DNA of 64,000 nt from JANYCG01 sp031386665 (GCA_031386665.1 JANNCN010000225.1:19299-83298); one strand, 5' to 3'. Counted from the stretch's first letter, positions 16,459-25,551 are shown. Made by a program: numbers and translations. The notes: generated by a model not told the origin, from the letters alone.

Positions 16459-16878
16459 TCATCTGCCAGGGTCTTGAAGAGATGGTGCTGGGTCTTGGCC
16501 GCCATCGGGGTGGTCAATGTGCGGGCGCGCGGTGTCAGCCCCGGCTTTGTCAGCGTCTCCCGAAAGTGAGGGATTTTCCAAGGTTCCAGCAGCTTCACCC
16601 CCTAATGCACCGGCAGCCGCACCCACTGCAGCGCCAACCACGACCCCCATCGGGCCAGCCACCATCACGCCGATGGCTGCGCCCGCGGCTGCACCCGCCA
16701 CCAAACCGCCCCCAACCAATACCGAATTCGCCTCGCGGTCCGCTTCCTTGGGTTTCAATGGTGTTTGCGCCGAAAGATCCGGGTCCTGCGACGGAATGCC
16801 GTGGCCCGGGCGGGCTTGCTCGGCAATGTCCTGGTCGATGGGTTTCGCACCCAATGCTTGGGTAGGGGCTGAATTCAT
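16459..16878 (-). CDS. Glycine-zipper hypothetical protein
   Basis: A 139-residue protein of unknown function. The first 50 residues are polar. Residues about 52-95 form two glycine/alanine-rich hydrophobic segments (VLVGGGLVAGAAAGAAIGVM, VVVGAAVGAAAGALGG) typical of glycine-zipper membrane proteins. The tail is acidic and proline-rich. GGAGAAGCC precedes the ATG. Similar proteins are common beside stress genes, but nothing in the flanks fixes its job. Confidence 0.65.
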   Translation of the reverse strand: MNSAPTQALGAKPIDQDIAEQARPGHGIPSQDPDLSAQTPLKPKEADREANSVLVGGGLVAGAAAGAAIGVMVAGPMGVVVGAAVGAAAGALGGEAAGTLENPSLSGDADKAGADTARPHIDHPDGGQDPAPSLQDPGR

Positions 16879-17250
16879 AGGCTTCTCCTGGATTGGTCGG
16901 TGGTAAGCCCGCTCGCTGCTCTGGCCACGAACGGTTGAGTCACGCTAATCTGCAAGGGCGTGGCGGTCTGTGCGATGGCGCACGGGCAGCCCGGTATGAG
17001 GTGATGCCAGTTTGAAACTGGTAGGTGGAACCGGTCGGCCACCCCGCTGTGGGTCGGCGTTTAGCTCCAACTATTCGGACAATCGGACGAGACTTCAGGA
17101 CGCCGCTTGCCCCTTTCGCAAAGGCGCAGGGCTTGGGCTTCAAATAGGGGCAAACAGCGTCGTTTGGGTGTGAGCCGATTTACTGGCCATTGCGCATTCA
17201 CCCGATTGGGGAAACTACGGATGCCGAATTCATCAATAAGGTTGAATATT
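16879..17250. other. Intergenic stretch with no visible gene
   Basis: This 372-base stretch lies between the glycine-zipper gene and the marR operator. I see no credible coding frame, tRNA or strong hairpin. It should carry the promoter of the glycine-zipper gene on the minus strand and the leader of the marR operon on the plus strand. Confidence 0.5.
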
Positions 17251-17276
17251 CAATTAGTTGATTTGCCAACTAATTG
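17251..17276 (+). promoter_or_regulatory. Probable MarR-type operator
   Basis: CAATTAGTTG at 17251-17260 and CAACTAATTG at 17267-17276 are a perfect 10-bp inverted repeat with a 6-base spacer. The form TTAGTTG/CAACTAA is a common MarR-family site. It lies 50 bases before the marR start and so should control the whole operon. Confidence 0.7.
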
Positions 17277-17326
17277 TGAATCCGTCACTGTTGCCGATTT
17301 TTAGATCGCTCTTGTCCCGTCACACC

Positions 17327-17929
17327 ATGGCTCTGTCGCACAACGTCAAACCAATCAAACCTGTCAAACCGGTTCAAGCCAAGTTCGGGCGGCTCGCCAA
17401 TGTGGTCACTGAATTCGCGCCCGAGTCGGCTGTCATTGACCTGGATCGCTACGTTCCCGCCTATATTTGCTGGATCGCCAACAAGCTCACACGCGGCGCT
17501 TCGCAAAATTACCTTAATCTGTTTGGTGTGGGGGCCGAGGTTTGGCGCTGCATGGTGTTGCTGGCCATTCATGACACGATCAGCGCCCAGCAGGTAAGCC
17601 AGATCATTGGCATGGACAAAGCGTCTGTCAGCCGCTGCTTCAAGCAAATGGCGGCCAAAAAGCTGATTGCGTTGGAGTTGGACGCCGCCGATGGGCGCTT
17701 GCGCATGGCCAGCCTGACGCTGCACGGCCGCGATGTTCATGATCAAATTTTGGGCATTGCACTGGCGCGAGAGCAGGCGCTGCTGGGAGTGCTGAACACT
17801 GACGAGCAAGAAACACTGATTCGCCTGCTCAAGCGTCTGCATGAAAACTTGCCTGCGGTCGAGTTGGCAACCCAAACTTACATTGCGGATTCGCTGGGGC
17901 AGCCCGCCAAAAAACCTAAACCACGTTAG
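17327..17929 (+). CDS. MarR-family transcriptional regulator
   Basis: A 200-residue winged-helix regulator. The helix-turn-helix and wing read TISAQQVSQIIGMDKASVSRC, KQMAAKKLIALELDAADGR and MASLTLHGRD, flanked by the long dimer helices of MarR proteins. About 30 extra residues precede the fold. It is the first gene of an apparent operon with a Rieske oxygenase 12 bases downstream and a Bug-type binding protein after that. It therefore probably senses the aromatic substrate or product of that enzyme and represses through the symmetric site upstream. No clear ribosome site marks the ATG at 17327; a start up to 23 codons earlier is possible but would overlap the operator. Confidence 0.88.
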   Translation: MALSHNVKPIKPVKPVQAKFGRLANVVTEFAPESAVIDLDRYVPAYICWIANKLTRGASQNYLNLFGVGAEVWRCMVLLAIHDTISAQQVSQIIGMDKASVSRCFKQMAAKKLIALELDAADGRLRMASLTLHGRDVHDQILGIALAREQALLGVLNTDEQETLIRLLKRLHENLPAVELATQTYIADSLGQPAKKPKPR

Positions 17930-17941
17930 AGAGGCCAACTC

Positions 17942-19030
17942 ATGTTCGTCAGAAATTGCTGGTACGTCATCGCCTGGGATCACGAAATTCCGGCAGAACA
18001 GGCTCACGGAAAAATCTTCACGCGAACCGTGTTGGGCGAGCCTATTGTGGTTTACCGCACGGGCGCAGGCGCTGCCCGTGGACAAGCCAGCAAGCTGGTC
18101 GCGCTGGCAGACAGGTGCTGTCACCGTGGCGCGCCTTTGTCCAAAGGGCGGTTGGAAGGCGACAACCTGCGTTGCGGTTACCACGGCCTGGTGTTCGACC
18201 CGTCGGGCCAGTGCATTGAAGTGCCGGGCATGGACAAAGCGCCGCCCAAAGCCTGCGTTAAACAATACCCTGTCGTCGAAAAAAACAGATGGGTTTTTGT
18301 CTGGATGGGGGACGCCGACAAGGCTGATGTGGCCATGTTGCCAGACAACTATTCGAGTGGCAGCCCCGACTGGTGCAACCTGCCGGGTTACCTGCATTAC
18401 GACACCAACTACCTGTTGATTTGCGACAACCTGCTGGATTTTTCGCACCTCAGCTATGTGCATGAAAAAACGCTGGGCGGGTCCACAGCCATTGCCCAGT
18501 CGCGGGCGGACGTGAGCGACGTGACCGCACCCGGCCAACGCGGGCTGCGCGTGCAGCGGGCCGTGGCAGATGTGCCTCCACCCCCGTCGTACCAGCGCAT
18601 CCAAGAATTCAAGGGTTTGATTGACCGCTGGTGGGACTACGATTTTTTGCTGCCTGGCACCCTGTTGATGAAGTCTGGCGGGCACCCTGGCAAGAGCAAT
18701 TTGGTAGACACTGGCAAAGTCGAACTGCACAGTTGCCAAACCTTGACGCCCGAGACTGAAAACAGCACACACTACTTTTTTCAGCAAGGGCACCGTACGG
18801 GCGAAGGCGACAGCGAATTGGCAGGTTCCATGTTCCAGATGTTGCTGCGTGCGTTTGATGAAGACAAAGACATGATCGGCGCGCAAAGTGCGGCCTTGGC
18901 CAAAGTGCCAGATTTCAAAATGTTCCCGCTGCACCTGGATGCTGCGCTGATGCGGTATCGGCGTTTGGTCGACAGCGAAATCGCCAAGGAACGGCTCGCA
19001 GCCTCGCAGGTCAAGGCGTCCACCCCGTGA
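17942..19030 (+). CDS. Rieske non-heme iron oxygenase, VanA-like alpha subunit
   Basis: A 362-residue terminal oxygenase. The Rieske [2Fe-2S] ligands are CCHRGAPLSKGRLEG and, 17 residues on, CGYHGLVF. The mononuclear iron motif is in DNLLDFSHLSYVH, giving the two His and an Asp further on. The protein closely follows the vanillate O-demethylase/aromatic-ring oxygenase group of the family (FVRNCWYVIAWDHEI at the start). A reductase partner such as VanB would normally be needed, and none is encoded nearby. The substrate is unknown; a methoxylated or other simple aromatic acid is a reasonable guess. AGAGAGGCC precedes the ATG. It is in an operon with the MarR gene upstream. Confidence 0.88.
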   Translation: MFVRNCWYVIAWDHEIPAEQAHGKIFTRTVLGEPIVVYRTGAGAARGQASKLVALADRCCHRGAPLSKGRLEGDNLRCGYHGLVFDPSGQCIEVPGMDKAPPKACVKQYPVVEKNRWVFVWMGDADKADVAMLPDNYSSGSPDWCNLPGYLHYDTNYLLICDNLLDFSHLSYVHEKTLGGSTAIAQSRADVSDVTAPGQRGLRVQRAVADVPPPPSYQRIQEFKGLIDRWWDYDFLLPGTLLMKSGGHPGKSNLVDTGKVELHSCQTLTPETENSTHYFFQQGHRTGEGDSELAGSMFQMLLRAFDEDKDMIGAQSAALAKVPDFKMFPLHLDAALMRYRRLVDSEIAKERLAASQVKASTP

Positions 19031-19128
19031 CCTTGGCAAGCCAACCTGCTGCCGCGGCTGAATGAAACCCAAGCGACCATCCAAGCTACCCCTCAACCTA
19101 CCTTCTAAGCCAATTTCAGGAGATTTCT

Positions 19129-20127
19129 ATGCAAAGACGAGTTTTCATTCAATCAGGTGCCCAGTTGTCGGCGGCATTAGCGGCACCATCGCTCATCAAC
19201 ATCGCTCAAGCGCAAACATCTGCTTTTCCCACCAAAGGACTCCGCGTGGTCGTGCCCTATCCAGCAGGAGGCGCCACAGATGCCACCGCGCGCTTGATTG
19301 GGGAAAAACTCTCCAAAGTTTTGGGGCAAAGCGTATTCATTGACAACAAAACCGGCGCGTCTGGCGCCATTGGCTGTGCTGATGTGGCCAAAGCCCCGGC
19401 AGACGGCTACACGCTTTTGTATTCGCTGAACGACCCGCTCATCAGCAACACGGTGCTGATAAAAAACCTGCCCTACGACCCGCAAAAGGACTTTCGCTTT
19501 GTTGCCTCGATCCTCCGCAGTCCGGCGCTGGTGTCGGTGCCAGCCAGTCTGGGCGTGAAAAACTTTGACGAATTCAAAGCCTTTGTGGCGGCGAGCGGAA
19601 AACAGGTGTCGTATGGCACTTGGGGCATTGGCAGTTTGGGGCATTTGGCAGGCGAAACTTTGGCCAAAGAGATGAAGTTCAGCGCCGTGCACGTGCCCCA
19701 GCGCGGCGAAGCACCGGTGCTGCAAGACCTGCTGACTAACACCATCAATTGCGGCTGGACATCAGCGGGCACCGCGCGGCCGCACGTCCTGTCGGGCAAA
19801 ATTGTGCCGCTGGCCATGATGGGAGCGAATCGGTCAAGCGCCTTGCCCAATGTGCCGACGTTCCGCGAGTTGGGTATCTCCGACAGCTTTTTTGACCGCA
19901 GCGTTTGGATGGCGTTTCTCGTGCCCGCCCGCACGCCAGAAGCAGTGGTGGCCAGGTTGTCCACCGAAATTCAAGCCATTGCCAACAGTGCAGAAGTGGT
20001 GGGCGTCATCAAGGAACGTGGCCTGGAGCCCATGATTTTCGGCGCTGACCGTGCGTTGGCGATGTACACGGAAGAGTTTCCATTGATCACCAAGCGACTG
20101 CGCGACTTGGGGATTGAGCCGAGTTGA
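19129..20127 (+). CDS. Tripartite tricarboxylate transporter substrate-binding protein (Bug family)
   Basis: A 332-residue periplasmic binding protein. A signal peptide, possibly of Tat type (MQRRVFIQSGAQLSAALAA), precedes the Bug fold with KGLRVVVPYPAGGATDATARLIGEKLS, NKTGASGAIGCADVAKAP and DGYTLLY. Such proteins capture carboxylic acids for TctAB-type carriers. No membrane subunits are adjacent; Bug proteins often outnumber carriers in this family of bacteria, so it may share a distant one. The position behind the Rieske oxygenase suggests uptake of that enzyme's aromatic acid substrate. GGAGATTTCT lies just before the ATG. Confidence 0.92.
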   Translation: MQRRVFIQSGAQLSAALAAPSLINIAQAQTSAFPTKGLRVVVPYPAGGATDATARLIGEKLSKVLGQSVFIDNKTGASGAIGCADVAKAPADGYTLLYSLNDPLISNTVLIKNLPYDPQKDFRFVASILRSPALVSVPASLGVKNFDEFKAFVAASGKQVSYGTWGIGSLGHLAGETLAKEMKFSAVHVPQRGEAPVLQDLLTNTINCGWTSAGTARPHVLSGKIVPLAMMGANRSSALPNVPTFRELGISDSFFDRSVWMAFLVPARTPEAVVARLSTEIQAIANSAEVVGVIKERGLEPMIFGADRALAMYTEEFPLITKRLRDLGIEPS

Positions 20128-20170
20128 AGGGTGGCTTTCGGGTTTTTGTGGCGGCATTACACTCGTTGCG

Positions 20171-20908
20171 ATGAGTGCCCGCCCTCAACCCTCAAGCGCA
20201 AACGACCGTCACATTGGCTATTACTGGCATGGCAACGCTTTGCGCAGCCGCGGTGTCAGTGATTTGGTTTTGTCAGGCACAGTTGATGTGCCAGCGCCTC
20301 CCTCTCGCCTTGTGGCGGATTGGCAAAGAGAAATCGCGGAAAATTTGAACCTGCAACCAGGCGATGTAGAAGCATTGCCGTTGCCCAGAGCCCGCATTCG
20401 CTGGCCAGACTACAAGCTGTGCGTGCAAGCGGCAAGCGACTGGACGCGCAGCTTGGGTCTGCAAGAGGTGCTGACCAGCAGTGACGTGGCTCTGATGGCA
20501 TGCCGTGGCGCGCGCTACCACCACGATGGCGCGCAATACGGCGGGGCGGCTTTTTGCAATCTTTTCTTGAGCGATACCGAGGACTTGGATTTGCACTTTC
20601 CAGCGACTGGGCATCGAATTCCGTTGACGCGGGGAACCGTGGTGATCTTCGATACCGGCCAGCCGCATGCCGTGATTGATCGGCACGGCGATGGGTTTGA
20701 TGTGGCTGATTTCCCGCCTGATCGCGATTGCACCCAGGTATTTCTGACCTGGGAATTGCCGATTGAAAATGCCGACGTCACAAAAGCCTTGCAAATCGTC
20801 TTTGACATTGACCCGCCGACGGCGTTGCGGCTGGAGGAGGAGCAAGTCTGGGTGAACGGTACGAAGGCCAGTGTTTGCCCAGAGTCGGGACGCTGGCTGC
20901 CAATTTGA
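20171..20908 (+). CDS. Putative 2-oxoglutarate/Fe(II)-type oxygenase, hypothetical
   Basis: A 245-residue protein without a family I can name with certainty. The middle part has a jelly-roll dioxygenase look: RYHHDGAQYGGAAFCNLFLS gives an HxD pair, and about 45 residues later RGTVVIFDTGQPHAVIDR gives the distal His and a following Arg. The order and spacing fit the 2OG-Fe(II) superfamily. The ATG at 20171 follows the preceding stop by 43 bases; an earlier in-frame ATG would overlap that gene. It may be part of the same operon as the oxygenase and Bug genes. A strong terminator follows. Confidence 0.55.
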   Translation: MSARPQPSSANDRHIGYYWHGNALRSRGVSDLVLSGTVDVPAPPSRLVADWQREIAENLNLQPGDVEALPLPRARIRWPDYKLCVQAASDWTRSLGLQEVLTSSDVALMACRGARYHHDGAQYGGAAFCNLFLSDTEDLDLHFPATGHRIPLTRGTVVIFDTGQPHAVIDRHGDGFDVADFPPDRDCTQVFLTWELPIENADVTKALQIVFDIDPPTALRLEEEQVWVNGTKASVCPESGRWLPI

Positions 20909-20917
20909 CGGTGACAA

Positions 20918-20945
20918 AAAAGGCTCCCGAGGGAGTCTTTCTTTT
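20918..20945. terminator. Bidirectional Rho-independent terminator
   Basis: GGCTCC and GGAGTC with a CGAG loop at 20922-20937 are followed by TTTCTTTTT on the plus strand and preceded by a run of A. On the minus strand the run gives a clean U-tract, so it also ends efp transcription. It separates the two convergent units. Confidence 0.8.
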
Positions 20946-21000
20946 TGACCAATCAAAGAGCGTTGGCACGCGGCCAACCCGGCTCGTCAACTGCGTCAGT

Positions 21001-21555
21001 TCAAACGCGCTTGCGGTATTCGCCCGTGCGGGTGTCAATCTCAACCTTGTCGCCTTGCGCCACAAAAATGGGCACGCCGATTTCAAAACCGGTGGCGATT
21101 TTGGCGGGCTTCAAGACCTTGCCTGAGGTGTCGCCTTTGACGGCGGGCTCAGTCCAGGTGATTTCGCGCTCGACGCTGGTGGGCAGCTCGACCGAGATGG
21201 CTTTGCCGTCATAGAACACGACTTCAACGGTCATACCGTCTTCAAGGTAATTGAGCGAATCGCCCATATTTTCGGCTTCGACTTCGTACTGGTTGAACTC
21301 TTCGTCCATGCAAACATACATGGGGTCGGCAAAGTAGGAATAGGTGCAGTCCTTTTTGTCCAAAATGACTTGGTCCATCTTGTCGTCGGCTTTGAACACG
21401 ACTTCGGTGCCGAAATTGGCGATCAGGCTTTTGAGCTTCATGCGCACTGTGGCGCTGTTGCGGCCACCGCGGCTGTACTCGGTTTTGAGAACGACCATCG
21501 GGTCTTTGCCGTGCATGATGACGTTGCCTGCGCGAATTTCTTGTGCGATTTTCAT
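21001..21555 (-). CDS. efp: Elongation factor P
   Basis: A 184-residue EF-P, which binds the ribosome between the P and E sites and relieves stalling at polyproline. The acceptor loop reads EYSRGGRNSATV with Arg at position 32. That marks the arginine-rhamnosylation branch rather than the lysine (EpmA) branch. The rest follows the three-domain pattern, ending in VEIDTRTGEYRKRV. The matching modifying enzyme EarP is encoded directly upstream in the same direction. Confidence 0.97.
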   Translation of the reverse strand: MKIAQEIRAGNVIMHGKDPMVVLKTEYSRGGRNSATVRMKLKSLIANFGTEVVFKADDKMDQVILDKKDCTYSYFADPMYVCMDEEFNQYEVEAENMGDSLNYLEDGMTVEVVFYDGKAISVELPTSVEREITWTEPAVKGDTSGKVLKPAKIATGFEIGVPIFVAQGDKVEIDTRTGEYRKRV

Positions 21556-21643
21556 ATCAGTATTGTGTTTGACGGGTTTGGTGTGACCTGTGTGGCAATG
21601 GGCGGCAGAATTCCAGGGTGGAATTTGCGCTAAGCCTATGATT

Positions 21644-22819
21644 TTAGCGCGTTTTTGCCATGAATTCCATCAAGCGCTCAGCCAAGCTGGTTTGCTGGCA
21701 GAGGGCGATGCGGGTCTGAGTGCCCCAAACTTTCCAGTCGCGCCACATTTCAGGGTCTAAATCAGGCAAGGGCCCGGTCGCCAAGCCGTTCCAAATCTGG
21801 TGAAAAAGCCGCACGGGGGCGGGCGCTTGCAGGGCACTCAAAAACGCCTCAAGTTTGATGTGGTGGACGTTGTCAGCCTGGGGGTAGATGTGCCAAACAA
21901 AGGGCTTGCCCGCCAGACAGGCGCGCACGAGCGAGTCTTCACCACGCACAAAATTGAGGTCGCACGCCCACAAAAGCTCGTCAAACTGGCGCTGACTGAG
22001 TGTGGGCAGGTAAGTGACGGCCAGCTTGGCAGGGCGGTTCCAGTCAGCGTTCTGGCGATTTTTGTGCTCAATCAATTTGGCAACTGCGGTGCTTGCGCGC
22101 CCAGCCGTGACCAATATCCGGGTTGGGGGGTCTGCGGGATTGCCTTGGGCCAATTGATCCAACAAGTCGCTTAGAGCCGGCGGTTCGTAGCAAAACAGTG
22201 AAATCAGGCGTTCGCGCTTTTTGCCTTTTTGGGTGGCTGTGGCGACTTGAGTCGTTTCACTTGGCGTTTCAACGGGTTCAGGCAACGACTGCGCACCCAG
22301 TTGCCGTAGCCAAGCATCGCGGTCAAAGGTCGCTTGGCGCGTCAAAAAATCAGCTTCGCGCAGCAAACCCCCTGTGCCTTTGCTAAACCCGGGGTAAAAA
22401 AAGTGTTTGGTCAGCCCAGCGCCCGGCCCGCGCATCACGGGTGAGGGCAGGCCATGGCTGCGCTGAGCGTAGCGTTCGGCGGTCAAATACTCTAAATTGA
22501 TCCAGTTCGGCCTTGTATTTTGCGGTGCAGCGCGGCTTGCTTTGCCAGCGAACAGCGCGATGAATTCGGGGTCTGGGTCGCAGCCAAAGGCTTCGATCAA
22601 CACGTCGCCCGCTTCAATGCTAGTCAGATTCAACGGGCTTGTCCAGGGTTGAACCGTCACGCCGGGGCAGCCGCCAGGGGCCATCCAGCGCAGGGCGCTA
22701 GCGTCGTCCACCCACAGGCGCACCTGTTCGCCGCGGGTGGCCAAATCAGCGCTTAAGCGCCAGGCGACGCCAATGTCGCCAAAGTTATCAATAACTTTGC
22801 AAAAAATGTCCCAGCGCAT
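21644..22819 (-). CDS. earP: EF-P arginine rhamnosyltransferase EarP
   Basis: A 391-residue GT-B glycosyltransferase that transfers rhamnose from dTDP-rhamnose to Arg32 of EF-P. The family motif DNFGDIGVAWRLSADLA is at residues 11-27, and the C-terminal nucleotide-sugar site reads VRGEDSLVRACLAGKPFVW. It lies 88 bases upstream of efp on the same strand, so the enzyme and its only known target are probably co-expressed. I chose the ATG at 22819, where the conserved sequence MRWDIFCKV begins. The longer frame has no family similarity. The uvrC gene diverges from it 57 bases away. Confidence 0.95.
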   Translation of the reverse strand: MRWDIFCKVIDNFGDIGVAWRLSADLATRGEQVRLWVDDASALRWMAPGGCPGVTVQPWTSPLNLTSIEAGDVLIEAFGCDPDPEFIALFAGKASRAAPQNTRPNWINLEYLTAERYAQRSHGLPSPVMRGPGAGLTKHFFYPGFSKGTGGLLREADFLTRQATFDRDAWLRQLGAQSLPEPVETPSETTQVATATQKGKKRERLISLFCYEPPALSDLLDQLAQGNPADPPTRILVTAGRASTAVAKLIEHKNRQNADWNRPAKLAVTYLPTLSQRQFDELLWACDLNFVRGEDSLVRACLAGKPFVWHIYPQADNVHHIKLEAFLSALQAPAPVRLFHQIWNGLATGPLPDLDPEMWRDWKVWGTQTRIALCQQTSLAERLMEFMAKTR

Positions 22820-22876
22820 GTGACTATTGGTTGGATTTTCAAATGAGATGGCACGAATTGTCCACAATACAGGTCT

Positions 22877-25015
22877 ATGTCTGCGCTAGAACCCACGAAT
22901 ACTCCCGCCGAAACGTCCGCCAAAACGTCCGCCCACCCGGAGCAGTTGCTCATCGACGTGGCGGGTTTGCCGCCTTTGCCGGGCGTTTACCGCTATTTTG
23001 ATGCCGACAATGCCGTGCTGTACGTCGGTAAAGCGATCAGCCTGAAGAAGCGGGTGGCCAGTTATTTTCAGAAAAACCATGGTGGCACGCGCATTGGCCA
23101 CATGGTCAGCAAAATTGTGCGGATGGAGACGACCGTGGTGCGGTCTGAAGCTGAGGCCTTGCTGCTTGAAAACAACCTCATCAAGACCTTGAACCCCAAG
23201 TACAACATCTTGTTTCGGGACGACAAAAGCTACCCGTATTTGAAGATCACCGCCTTGCCCACCAAAAGAGCAGCGGCCCAAAGTTCAGCCCTGACCACTG
23301 ACCCGACATCAAATCCAACACCCGGTCCAAGCGCCCAGTCGGTCAATTTTCCTAGAGTGTCGTATTACCGGGGCGCAGTCGAAAAAAAGCACCACTATTT
23401 TGGACCCTACCCCAGCGCCTGGGCTGTGAAAGAAGCTATTTTGCTGATGCAAAAGGTGTTTCGCTTGCGCACCTGTGAAGACCCGGTGTTCAGCAACCGC
23501 ACCCGGCCGTGTTTGTTGTACCAGATTAAACGCTGCTCTGCACCGTGTGTCGGGCATATTTCTGCCGCCAGTTACGCGTTGGATTTGGCCAATGCGGAGA
23601 AGTTTTTGAAGGGCGATTCCAGGCAGGTGATGGGCACGCTGGAGGCGCGAATGATGGCGCATTCGGACCAGCTTGAATTTGAACAGGCAGCTGAATTGCG
23701 CGACCAGGTGGCGGCTTTGTCAAATGTGCTGCACCAGCAGTCGGTGGACAACGTGGCAGACCGCGACGTGGACATTTTGGCGGTGAAAGTGCAGGGCGGT
23801 CGGGCTTGTGTGAACCTAGCCATGGTGCGCGGTGGGCGGCATTTGGGTGACAGGCCATATTTTCCGACCCATGTAGAAGATGCGTCGGCCATGTACCTGG
23901 AAGATGACCTTGTTTTTGAGCTTGAAGCCGCTGAAGCCGTTGAAGCCATGCATGGGCCCGTGTCCGCTGAACCGGATCAGGCGGCAAATACAAATGAGCC
24001 AGCCAAGCCCACCAAGCCAGCCAAATCAGTCGAGCAGCTGGTGCTGGAGGCCTTCATCGCCCAGCACTACCTGAACGTTGCGGTGCCACCGTCGTTGGTG
24101 ACCAGCCAGCCGGTGTCCAAAGTGCTGCTGTCGGCGCTGACGCTGCAGTCGGGCGTGCGCGTGGCGGCCGTGCACCAGCCGCGCGAGCAGCGGCGCATTT
24201 GGCTTGAAATGGCGCAAACCAATGCCGATTTGCAGTTGGCGCGGCTGCTTTCAGAAGAAGGCTCGCAGCAGGCGCGCACCCGGGCGCTGGCCGATGCGCT
24301 GGACCTGACGCTGGACGATCTGACTGACCTGCGGGTTGAGTGTTTTGACATTTCGCACACAGCGGGCGAGAACACCCAGGCGTCTTGCGTGGTGTTTGAA
24401 CAGCACAAAATGCAAAACGCGCAGTACCGCCGTTACAACATCAATGACATCACGCCCGGTGATGACTACGCTGCCATGCGCCAAGTGCTGCTGCGCCGCT
24501 ACAGCAAGCTTTCAGAGGCCTTGAAAGAGGCGAAAGCCACTGGTCAACTGTCAGCGGGCACGGGCCGCCTGCCGGATTTGGTGTTGGTTGATGGCGGCAA
24601 GGGCCAGGTGAGCCAGGCCCGCGAGGTGTTCGAAGAGCTGGGCCTGGATGTGTCGCTGATTGTGGGTGTTGAAAAAGGGGAGGGCCGCAAAGTGGGCCTG
24701 GAAGAGCTGGTTTTTGCTGATGGCCGTGAGAAAGTCTATTTGGGCAAAGACTCTGCCGCGCTGATGCTGGTGGCGCAAATCCGCGACGAAGCCCACCGTT
24801 TTGCCATCACCGGCATGCGCGCAGCTCGCGCCAAGGTGCGAGTGGGCGGCAGCAAGCTCGAAGACGTGCCCGGCATCGGCCCCAAACGCCGCGCCAAGCT
24901 GCTGCAACGCTTTGGCGGCGTGCGCGGTGTGGCCCTGGCTAGCGCCGAAGACATCGCCCAAGTAGAAGGCATTTCGCGCGAACTGGCCGACGAAATTTAC
25001 CGCGCGTTGCATTGA
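22877..25015 (+). CDS. uvrC: UvrABC system protein C
   Basis: A 712-residue excinuclease subunit that makes both cuts around DNA lesions in nucleotide excision repair. An N-terminal GIY-YIG nuclease domain (PGVYRYFDADNAVLYVGKA from residue 34) is followed by the cysteine-containing linker, a UVR motif for UvrB (about 250-285, MMAHSDQLEFEQAAELRDQV), the RNase H-like second nuclease (CFDISHTAGENTQASCVVF, VLVDGGKGQV) and tandem helix-hairpin-helix repeats (VPGIGPKRRAKLLQRFGGV). It is about 100 residues longer than E. coli UvrC because of two low-complexity insertions, near 129-157 and 350-378. Both lie between domains and so should be tolerated. Confidence 0.97.
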   Translation: MSALEPTNTPAETSAKTSAHPEQLLIDVAGLPPLPGVYRYFDADNAVLYVGKAISLKKRVASYFQKNHGGTRIGHMVSKIVRMETTVVRSEAEALLLENNLIKTLNPKYNILFRDDKSYPYLKITALPTKRAAAQSSALTTDPTSNPTPGPSAQSVNFPRVSYYRGAVEKKHHYFGPYPSAWAVKEAILLMQKVFRLRTCEDPVFSNRTRPCLLYQIKRCSAPCVGHISAASYALDLANAEKFLKGDSRQVMGTLEARMMAHSDQLEFEQAAELRDQVAALSNVLHQQSVDNVADRDVDILAVKVQGGRACVNLAMVRGGRHLGDRPYFPTHVEDASAMYLEDDLVFELEAAEAVEAMHGPVSAEPDQAANTNEPAKPTKPAKSVEQLVLEAFIAQHYLNVAVPPSLVTSQPVSKVLLSALTLQSGVRVAAVHQPREQRRIWLEMAQTNADLQLARLLSEEGSQQARTRALADALDLTLDDLTDLRVECFDISHTAGENTQASCVVFEQHKMQNAQYRRYNINDITPGDDYAAMRQVLLRRYSKLSEALKEAKATGQLSAGTGRLPDLVLVDGGKGQVSQAREVFEELGLDVSLIVGVEKGEGRKVGLEELVFADGREKVYLGKDSAALMLVAQIRDEAHRFAITGMRAARAKVRVGGSKLEDVPGIGPKRRAKLLQRFGGVRGVALASAEDIAQVEGISRELADEIYRALH

Positions 25016-25019
25016 TTCA

Positions 25020-25135
25020 TTGCTATAATATATATAGCAAACTATCTATATTATTCGAGAGCTAGGGGCTATTTTATTCATAAATTGACTATTTTGACCG
25101 AATTTTTAAAAAAAAGAACCTGCAGGTTCTTTTTT
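25020..25135 (+). repeat. Dispersed two-hairpin repeat, copy 4 (CCTGCAGG-type hairpin)
   Basis: It begins five bases after the uvrC stop. TTGCTAT/ATAGCAA arms, ACTAT, TATTATTCGAGAGCTAGGGGC and TATTTTATTCA are followed by a perfect 26-bp palindrome at 25110-25135 with half-site AAAAAAGAACCTG. With the U-rich end it can serve as the uvrC terminator. It shares body and hairpin with copies 2 and 6. Confidence 0.87.
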
Positions 25136-25191
25136 GTGTTTTGAAGGCCAAAACCGCCTGAATTGCCCCCAAACCGTCGCTTCGTCAGCGG

Positions 25192-25295
25192 AATTTCATC
25201 TCAAATCCGCGCGAGGCAAGGCGCGCCGACGCAGACAGCACCTCCAGTGCGGCCAGGAGGCGCAACGCCGCATCGCGCGGATTTGAGATGAAATT
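25192..25295. repeat. Long perfect inverted repeat abutting tRNA-Arg
   Basis: Two 23-base arms at 25192-25214 and 25273-25295 are exact reverse complements (inner ends CAAATCCGCGCGA and TCGCGCGGATTTG). They enclose a 58-base GC-rich loop. The right arm ends at the base before the tRNA-Arg CCA end, so the structure forms at once when the tRNA is transcribed on the minus strand. It could aid 3' processing or termination, or be a mobile palindromic element. There is no U-tract. Confidence 0.7.
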
Positions 25296-25372
<77 letters not shown>

Positions 25373-25412
25373 ATAAAGGAATAGGAATGCTCACCCAAAA
25401 AGCCCCCCAAAC

Positions 25413-25439
25413 TAAAAAAGCCCACAAAGTGAGCTTTTT
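25413..25439 (-). terminator. Likely terminator of tRNA-Pro
   Basis: On the minus strand AAAAGC and GCTTTT enclose an 11-base loop and are followed by a T-run (25411-25416 as A on the plus strand). It lies 36 bases downstream of the tRNA-Pro 3' end and upstream of tRNA-Arg. The stem is AT-rich, so strength is uncertain. Confidence 0.45.
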
Positions 25440-25474
25440 ATTCAAGAGGAATCAATTTGTGAATATTGAATTAG

Positions 25475-25551
25475 TGGTCGGAGTACAAGGATTCGAACCT
25501 TGGACCCCCTGGTCCCAAACCAGGTGCGCTACCAGACTGCGCCACACTCCG
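25475..25551 (-). tRNA. tRNA-Pro (anticodon TGG)
   Basis: A 77-base cloverleaf on the minus strand. The acceptor stem is CGGAGTG with ACTCCG on the 3' side. The D-arm region reads GGCGCAGTCTGGTAGCGC and the anticodon loop is TTTGGGA with anticodon TGG. The T-arm is AAGGTTCGAATCCTT and CCA is encoded. Confidence 0.95.
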
